Of a DNA stretch of 7,663 bases, positions 1-7,663 are shown piece after piece. The DNA lies in contig DMPQ01000263.1 of assembly GCA_003455945.1 (NCBI GenBank), forward strand, positions 620 to 8,282. The letters run 5' to 3'. The first letter of the stretch is position 1, and the number at the start of each line of letters is the position of its first letter. The DNA comes from Planctomycetaceae bacterium (GTDB taxonomy: Bacteria > Planctomycetota > Planctomycetia > Pirellulales > Pirellulaceae). The position numbers and the translations under genes are program-made. The notes beneath the pieces were generated by a model. It was not told the origin of the DNA. It worked only from the letters and a program-made list of their open reading frames with translations, and did not search any database.

Positions 1-1
1 G

Positions 2-742
2 ACCGAAGCTGAGCAGCCGATCGACGAAATGCCGATCGACGAGCAGCCTCACGCGGGCGATGAGCTCGTCGAGGGCGGCGATGCGGCGTCGGAGTCATCC
101 GGCGAGGCGTCGGCCAGTGCCGCGTCCGAGAAAGAGCCGCGCGTCAAGGTCGCTCCTCCGGAGCCGGTCGTGGCGGACGAGGACGCGATCCCTCCCAAGG
201 CCTGGTACATCCTGAAGGTCGCGGTCAATCGCGAGAACTCGATCTGCGACGCCCTCCGTCGCCGCGTCAAGCTCGAAGGACTCGACGAGTACTTCGGCGA
301 GATCCTGGTGCCGACCGAGGATGTCCGCGAGTTCAACAAGAACGGCAAGCAGCGGATCGTCAAGCGGCGTCTCTATCCCGGCTACATCGTGGTCGAGATG
401 AGCGTCACCGACGACACCTGGTTCATCGTGCGGGACATTCAGGGAGTCGGCGACTTCACCGGAGCGGCCGGCAAGCCGACTCCGCTGTCGGATGCCGAGG
501 TGTCGAAGATCCTGCAGATGGCCAAGATCGGCGAGGAGAAGGCGGCGGCCGCTCCCGAGATCAAGACGGCGATCCGCTTCAAGGTCGGCGACAAGGTGCG
601 GGTGAAGGAAGGTTACTTCCAGAACTTCGAAGGGGACGTGGGGACGATCGACGAGTCGAGCGGGCGGGTCACGGTGATGATCAGCATCTTCGGCCGTCAG
701 ACTCCCGTCGAACTGGATCACTGGCAGATCGAAGAGGTCTGA
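2..742 (+). CDS. nusG: Transcription termination/antitermination protein NusG, probably 5'-partial
   Basis: NusG binds the clamp of elongating RNA polymerase, reduces pausing and links it to Rho or the ribosome. Counting from the ATG at 29, a NGN domain covers about residues 57-165 (KAWYILKVAVN, then RLYPGYIVVEM and VRDIQGVGDF). A KOW domain covers about 184-237 (FKVGDKVRVKEG, NFEGDVGTID, ending QIEEV). The first ~56 residues form an acidic Ala/Ser/Glu-rich extension absent from the 181-residue E. coli protein. The frame is open upstream of ATG 29 to the window edge with the same composition (TEAEQPIDE), and no convincing Shine-Dalgarno precedes ATG 29. The true start therefore probably lies outside the window. 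Position next to rplK is the usual bacterial arrangement. Identity is secure; the start is not. Confidence 0.93.
   Translation, partial: TEAEQPIDEMPIDEQPHAGDELVEGGDAASESSGEASASAASEKEPRVKVAPPEPVVADEDAIPPKAWYILKVAVNRENSICDALRRRVKLEGLDEYFGEILVPTEDVREFNKNGKQRIVKRRLYPGYIVVEMSVTDDTWFIVRDIQGVGDFTGAAGKPTPLSDAEVSKILQMAKIGEEKAAAAPEIKTAIRFKVGDKVRVKEGYFQNFEGDVGTIDESSGRVTVMISIFGRQTPVELDHWQIEEV
11..48 (+). repeat. Short in-frame tandem repeat in the NusG N-terminal extension
   Basis: The 12-mer GCCGATCGACGA occurs at 16-27 and again at 31-42, a period of 15 bp or five codons. GAGCAGCC flanks the pair at 11-18 and 41-48. The repeat encodes the acidic peptide EQPIDEMPIDEQP. It may continue to the left of the window. 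Confidence 0.7.
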
Positions 743-996
743 TCGAGGCGATCGCGAGCGGTACGGCTTCGGATTCCCGGCGTCCGGTCAGCGAGACGCG
801 GCAGGTCGAGTCGGAGGCGGATCGGTCGGCGAATCGATGAGAGGGTCTTCGGTCGAGGTCGATCGGTCGAGACGCGAATCGCGGCTCGGCGGACAACGGA
901 CAAGCGAAGCGGTCGAGACGCGTGGGTCGCTCCGGGCTGGGGCTCGGATGAGGCATCGCGAACCGTTTCGGGATCACGAAAGCGGATCGAACAGAG
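743..996. other. nusG-rplK intergenic region without a gene
   Basis: This 254-bp stretch is GC-rich and has no convincing coding content. It holds a 13-bp direct repeat, CGGTCGAGACGCG, at 864-876 and 910-922, within a background rich in GGTCG/TCGAG words, so it may be compositional. A hairpin lies at its 3' end, described separately. I could not identify a -35/-10 promoter or a T-run terminator. Confidence 0.6.
963..985 (+). promoter_or_regulatory. Hairpin just upstream of the rplK start; candidate leader element
   Basis: CCGTTTCG (963-970) pairs with CGAAA-G-CGG (977-985), giving 8 base pairs with one bulged G (982) and a 6-nt loop. It ends 11 nt before the rplK ATG, whose Shine-Dalgarno is weak. 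In many bacteria L1 represses the L11-L1 mRNA by binding a structure at this place. That this hairpin is such a site is inference; I did not match it to the 23S L1 site. Confidence 0.3.
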
Positions 997-1422
997 ATGG
1001 CGAAGCAAGTCGTCGGACAGGCGAAGTTTCAGGTTCCCGGTGGCAAGGCGACTCCGGCACCGCCGGTCGGTACCTCGCTCGGTAAGTTCGGTATCAACCT
1101 GGGACAGTTCGTCTCGCAATTCAACGATCGGACGCGCGAGTTCAACGGAACTCCGATTCCGGTCGTCGTGACGGTCTACAACGACCGGACCTTCGAGTTC
1201 ATCACCAAGAGCCCGCCGGCGGCCAACCTGCTGATGCAGGCGGCCGGAATCGCGAAGGGCTCCGGAGTTCCCAACCGAACCAAGGTCGGGAAGGTGACTC
1301 GGACGCAGATCGACGAGATCTGCAACAAGAAGATGGCCGACCTCAACGCCCGTGACCTGGCTCATGCGCGACGCATGATCGAAGGCACGGCACGCAGCAT
1401 GGGACTCGAGGTCGTGGACTGA
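997..1422 (+). CDS. rplK: 50S ribosomal protein L11
   Basis: L11 binds the GTPase-associated region of 23S rRNA at the base of the stalk, where it contacts EF-G and, in many bacteria, helps activate RelA. The 141-residue length matches the family (E. coli 142). The N-terminal domain has the proline-rich segment [20 protein letters not shown] (19-38). The C-terminal rRNA-binding domain includes [23 protein letters not shown] and the terminal [19 protein letters not shown] 997 gives the expected [13 protein letters not shown] start. At the position of E. coli Pro26 this protein has Thr (PPVGT rather than PPVGP), next to the prolines that form the thiostrepton pocket. rplA follows after a 70-bp gap, so the two are probably cotranscribed. 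There is no sign of damage. Confidence 0.97.
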   Translation: MAKQVVGQAKFQVPGGKATPAPPVGTSLGKFGINLGQFVSQFNDRTREFNGTPIPVVVTVYNDRTFEFITKSPPAANLLMQAAGIAKGSGVPNRTKVGKVTRTQIDEICNKKMADLNARDLAHARRMIEGTARSMGLEVVD

Positions 1423-1492
1423 TCGGCCGGTGGGAGCGTCCGACCTGCTGCGGCACGCGCAGACCACCGCAATCGAGAGGAAACCGTCGGGA

Positions 1493-2170
1493 ATGGTCAA
1501 GCAATCGAAGCGATATGCGGCGTCGGCCAAGTCGCGTCCGGAAGAGGCGATGCCGCTGGATAAGGCGGTCGAGACCCTCAAGGGATTCAAGCCGACCAAG
1601 TTCGACCAGTCGGTCGAGATTCATCTGCGGCTCGGAATCGATCCGAAGCAGGCGGACCAGATCGTCCGCGGCTCGATCGTTCTGCCGCACGGCATCGGCA
1701 AGGCGCAGCGCGTCGTCGTCTTCGCCAAGGGAGATGCGGCGAAGGCGGCCGAAGCGGCGGGAGCCGACACGGTCGGAGCCGAGGATCTGGCGAAGCGGAT
1801 CAAGGACGGCTGGCTCGACTTCGACGTCTGCGTGGCGACTCCCGACATGATGGGACTGGTCGGTCCGCTCGGACGCGTGCTCGGTCCTCGCGGCCTGATG
1901 CCGAGTCCCAAGGCGGGGACGGTGACTCCCGATCCGGCGAATGCCGTGAAGGAGTACAAGGCGGGTAAGGTCGAGTTCCGCAACGATGCGGGTGGGAACG
2001 TCCACGCGGTCGTCGGGAAGCTCAGCTTCGACGCGCCGAAGCTGGTCGAGAACATCCAGGCCTTCCTGGAGCGGATTCAGGGTCTCAAGCCCAACGGCGT
2101 GAAGGGGACCTATGTCCGCGGCGTCGTGATCGCCGCGACGATGAGCCCGAGCGTTCGCGTCGCTTCCTGA
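1493..2170 (+). CDS. rplA: 50S ribosomal protein L1
   Basis: L1 forms the mobile L1 stalk near the ribosomal E site and often represses its own operon by binding mRNA. The 225 residues (E. coli 234) include the N-terminal SKRYAASAK, the domain I segment [20 protein letters not shown], and the signature region [20 protein letters not shown] followed by PKAGTVT. The protein closes with [21 protein letters not shown] chose ATG 1493 because the family begins with M-x-K-x-S-K-R-Y at this point. The in-frame GTG at 1430 would add 21 residues unlike L1. A partial Shine-Dalgarno (GAGAGG, 1475-1480) lies 12 nt upstream. The sequence is complete and ordinary. Confidence 0.96.
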   Translation: MVKQSKRYAASAKSRPEEAMPLDKAVETLKGFKPTKFDQSVEIHLRLGIDPKQADQIVRGSIVLPHGIGKAQRVVVFAKGDAAKAAEAAGADTVGAEDLAKRIKDGWLDFDVCVATPDMMGLVGPLGRVLGPRGLMPSPKAGTVTPDPANAVKEYKAGKVEFRNDAGGNVHAVVGKLSFDAPKLVENIQAFLERIQGLKPNGVKGTYVRGVVIAATMSPSVRVAS

Positions 2171-2185
2171 ACCATCGAGCTGCTG

Positions 2186-2211
2186 CGGTGACGCGCCACG
2201 ACGCGTCCCCG
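2186..2211 (+). promoter_or_regulatory. Stem-loop in the rplJ leader
   Basis: GACGCG (2190-2195) pairs perfectly with CGCGTC (2202-2207) around a 6-nt loop. After one T/C mismatch the stem continues as CGG (2186-2188) with CCG (2209-2211). It lies in the 72-bp rplA-rplJ gap. In many bacteria the L10-L12 complex represses translation by binding the rplJ leader, so a role there is plausible. I did not recognise the conserved L10-leader motif. No T-run follows, so it is not a terminator. Confidence 0.35.
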
Positions 2212-2242
2212 GCGGTCATCCTCAATCCGGTCCCGATAAGCC

Positions 2243-2770
2243 ATGAGCAAGTACGTCAAAGACCTGGTCACGAAGGACCTGGCCCGTCGACTCGACGGAG
2301 TGGCCGACTGCGTCGTCGCGAACGTCATCGGTCTCGATTCGCTCGCGACCTATCAGCTCCGCAAGCGACTGCGCGAGAAGAACATTCATTGCCTGGTGGT
2401 GAAGCGGACGCTGGCGCGTCGCGCCACCGCCGGCACGAGCCTGGCGCCCGCCTTCGAGGATCTCGAAGGATCGGCGGCCGTGCTGTGGGGTTCCGAGGAC
2501 TTCATCTCCTTGGCCAAGGAGATCACCGAGCTCGACTCGGGGACGGAGTTCAAGGAGTTCGCCACCGTCGGCGGCGTGATGGACGGCGAACGTCTGTCCG
2601 CGGAACGCGTCAAGGAAATCAGCAAGTGGCCCAGCCGCGCCGAGCAGCTCAGCCTGCTCGTGGGTCAGATCCTCGGACCGGGAGCCTCCCTCGCGGGACA
2701 GCTCGTCGGCCCCGGGGGGACGCTGGCAAGTCAGATCGAGAAGAAGTCGGAGGGAGAAGGCGCCGAATAG
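2243..2770 (+). CDS. rplJ: 50S ribosomal protein L10
   Basis: L10 anchors L7/L12 dimers to the ribosome through its C-terminal helix and binds 23S rRNA with L11. The 175 residues (E. coli 165) begin MSKYVKDLVTKDLARRLDGV and carry the globular rRNA-binding domain with LRKRLREKNIHCLVVKRTLA (about 44-63) and APAFEDLEGSAAVLWG. A helical region follows (RVKEISKWPSRAEQLSLLVG), then a Gly-rich tail ending KKSEGEGAE. ATG 2243 gives the family start. The Shine-Dalgarno is weak (GATAAG), in keeping with possible control through the leader. It sits directly upstream of rplL, as in most bacteria. Confidence 0.95.
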   Translation: MSKYVKDLVTKDLARRLDGVADCVVANVIGLDSLATYQLRKRLREKNIHCLVVKRTLARRATAGTSLAPAFEDLEGSAAVLWGSEDFISLAKEITELDSGTEFKEFATVGGVMDGERLSAERVKEISKWPSRAEQLSLLVGQILGPGASLAGQLVGPGGTLASQIEKKSEGEGAE

Positions 2771-2797
2771 CCTGGCGAGCTGTCCGAGGCGCGGTGA

Positions 2798-2813
2798 GGG
2801 GAGAGGTCTTCCC
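2798..2813 (+). other. Small stem-loop in the rplJ-rplL gap
   Basis: GGGGAG (2798-2803) pairs with CTTCCC (2808-2813), including one G-T pair, around the loop AGGT. A second weak stem, CGGCC/GGCCG, lies at 2830-2834 and 2842-2846. Neither is followed by a T-run. They could be mRNA-processing or pausing structures, or chance in GC-rich DNA. Confidence 0.2.
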
Positions 2814-2879
2814 GATCCGAGCCGAGAGGCGGCCGCACGCGGGCCGTTCTGCGTCTTCCATCGAACCTCAACTTGTACC

Positions 2880-2884
2880 AAGGA
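2880..2884 (+). promoter_or_regulatory. Ribosome binding site of rplL
   Basis: AAGGA lies 9 nt before ATG 2894. This supports 2894 as the start over the in-frame TTG at 2873, which lies upstream of the site. Confidence 0.7.
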
Positions 2885-2893
2885 CCCGATACC

Positions 2894-3301
2894 ATGTCCG
2901 AGACCGCTGTGCTGGAAGTGTCGCCTGAGCTCAAGGAACTGGGCGACAAGATCGCGAACCTGACCCTGAAGCAGGCCAAGTCGCTCAGCGACTACCTGAA
3001 GGATGCCCACGGCATCGAGCCGGCTGCCGGTGGCGCCGTCGTGATGGCCGGACCGGTCGGTGGCGGAGCCGCTCCGGCGGCCGTCGAGCAGACCGAGTTC
3101 GACGTCGTCATGACGAGCTTCGGTGCGGCCAAGCTCGAAGTGGTCAAGGTCGTCAAGAACCTGACCGGCGCTTCGCTGATGGACGCCAAGAAGATGGTCG
3201 AAGGCGTTCCGGCGAAGATCAAGGAGAAGGTCAGCAAGGAAGAGGCCGAGAAGGTCAAGGACGAGCTGACCAAGGCCGGTGCGGCGGTCGAGATCAAGTA
3301 G
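2894..3301 (+). CDS. rplL: 50S ribosomal protein L7/L12
   Basis: L7/L12 dimers form the flexible stalk that recruits EF-Tu, EF-G, IF2 and RF3. The 135 residues show an N-terminal dimerisation helix region (about 11-42), an Ala/Gly/Pro-rich hinge (43-65) and the C-terminal factor-binding domain (66-135) beginning TEFDVVMTSFGAAKLEVVK and ending AGAAVEIK. The family is about 120-130 residues. Equivalents of E. coli Lys65, Lys70, Arg73 (as Lys) and Lys84 are present. However, the usual TGLGLKEAK helix start reads TGASLMDAK, changing the Gly79 and Lys81 equivalents. The start follows a good ribosome binding site. The N-terminus SETAVLEVSPELKELGDKI is somewhat long compared with E. coli. Confidence 0.96.
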   Translation: MSETAVLEVSPELKELGDKIANLTLKQAKSLSDYLKDAHGIEPAAGGAVVMAGPVGGGAAPAAVEQTEFDVVMTSFGAAKLEVVKVVKNLTGASLMDAKKMVEGVPAKIKEKVSKEEAEKVKDELTKAGAAVEIK

Positions 3302-3354
3302 TTCCGATTCGGTCCGGACCGGGATTTCCGAGAAGGACCGCATTCGCTACAACA

Positions 3355-3400
3355 GAGGGTGGCGCGGCCGGAGGGACTTCGGTCGCGCTCCCCTCGTTTT
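3355..3400 (+). terminator. Terminator-like hairpin between rplL and rpoB, candidate attenuator
   Basis: GAGGG (3355-3359) pairs with CCCTC (3391-3395). After one T/C mismatch, a second stretch (3361-3370) pairs with 3380-3389. This gives 13 Watson-Crick and two G-T pairs in a 16-position stem with a 9-nt loop (3371-3379). GTTTT follows immediately (3396-3400). The T-run is short, so partial termination is more likely than a complete stop. In E. coli an attenuator in the same rplL-rpoB gap lets only a fraction of transcripts reach rpoB. Equivalence here is inferred from position and structure. Confidence 0.6.
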
Positions 3401-3643
3401 CGATTCCGCCCGCTCACGGCGTCGTCGTCGCGTGCAGCAGCTCCCCGGCTTTCGATGCGTCCGCGACCCTTCTGCGCCCCCGGTGCGCCCGCTCCCGTTC
3501 GGAGGCGGAGGTGAACTCCCTTCGCTCCGTGAAGGTGACTCGGCCCTTGATTCTCCGACTGCCGTCGACCCTCCGAACGTTCGAGACTTGCGCGCCCCCG
3601 TCCGTCGGCTCTCCGCCGCCGGGCCTTCCGTCCTCGCTTGACT

Positions 3644-3648
3644 AGGAG
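3644..3648 (+). promoter_or_regulatory. Ribosome binding site of rpoB
   Basis: AGGAG (within TAGGAGAGAG) lies 11 nt upstream of ATG 3660. It is the strongest Shine-Dalgarno sequence in the window and fixes the rpoB start. Confidence 0.8.
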
Positions 3649-3659
3649 AGAGTGCGCCC

Positions 3660-7663
<4,004 letters not shown>

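Larger units (their letters stand above)
3302..3659. other. rplL-rpoB intergenic region without a gene
   Basis: This 358-bp stretch is pyrimidine-rich in its second half and has no credible coding sequence. It contains a 12-bp perfect palindrome, CGGTCCGGACCG, at 3310-3321 and the terminator-like hairpin at 3355-3400. A weaker stem CCTTC/GAAGG lies at 3519-3523 and 3531-3535, and the rpoB ribosome binding site is at the end. I found no convincing promoter, although one between the hairpin and rpoB would make sense. Confidence 0.7.

Noticed and set aside
837..1085. Small plus-strand open frame in the nusG-rplK gap
   Set aside because: It runs into rplK in another frame, is Arg/Gly/Ser-rich and has no good ribosome binding site.
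1430..1492. Alternative GTG start adding 21 residues to L1
   Set aside because: The extra residues do not resemble L1, and ATG 1493 gives the conserved N-terminus.
718..1599. Minus-strand open frame across the nusG-rplK gap and rplK
   Set aside because: It overlaps clear genes on the opposite strand, is rich in Arg, Ser and Asp, and has no family resemblance or ribosome binding site.
2873..2893. Alternative TTG start adding seven residues to L7/L12
   Set aside because: The ribosome binding site at 2880-2884 lies inside the extension and points to ATG 2894.
2188..2928. Plus-strand open frame overlapping rplJ in another frame
   Set aside because: rplJ is clear in its own frame. This frame is Arg/Gly-rich with no family features.
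3279..3641. Plus-strand open frame filling the rplL-rpoB gap
   Set aside because: It starts inside rplL, has the low-complexity Arg/Pro/Ser composition of non-coding GC-rich DNA and crosses the terminator-like hairpin.

Overview
The first ~6.7 kb is high-GC bacterial chromosome carrying the classic transcription/translation cluster nusG - rplK (L11) - rplA (L1) - rplJ (L10) - rplL (L7/L12) - rpoB, all on the + strand. Protein wording (for example L11 '[17 protein letters not shown]', L10 'LREKNIHCLVVKRTLARR') and strong use of C- or G-ending codons suggest a Planctomycetota-type bacterium. This assignment is from memory of the families, not from a search.

Layout: nusG (2-742) is open to the left edge and has an acidic, low-complexity N-terminal extension. 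A 254-bp gap with a short hairpin leads into rplK (997-1422). rplA (1493-2170) follows closely. A 72-bp leader with a stem-loop precedes rplJ (2243-2770), and a 123-bp gap precedes rplL (2894-3301). A 358-bp non-coding gap (3302-3659) then contains a strong terminator-like hairpin, a plausible attenuator separating ribosomal-protein from RNA-polymerase expression. rpoB starts at 3660 behind a good Shine-Dalgarno sequence and runs off the right edge.

The main anomaly lies inside rpoB. Near 6715-6805, in the almost universally conserved [12 protein letters not shown] region, codon usage, base composition and protein style change abruptly while the frame stays open. Downstream the protein looks like a Chloroflexota (Anaerolineae-like) beta subunit, including an insert of roughly 140 residues absent from E. 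coli. The simplest reading is a metagenome assembly chimera joined through a conserved stretch. A real recombinant rpoB is less likely but checkable from reads.

The genes serve one purpose: ribosomal stalk and L1-arm proteins, the elongation factor NusG and the beta subunit of RNA polymerase, normally co-regulated with growth. I saw no mobile element, CRISPR array, tRNA, rRNA or defence system, and nothing that supports a wholly new system.
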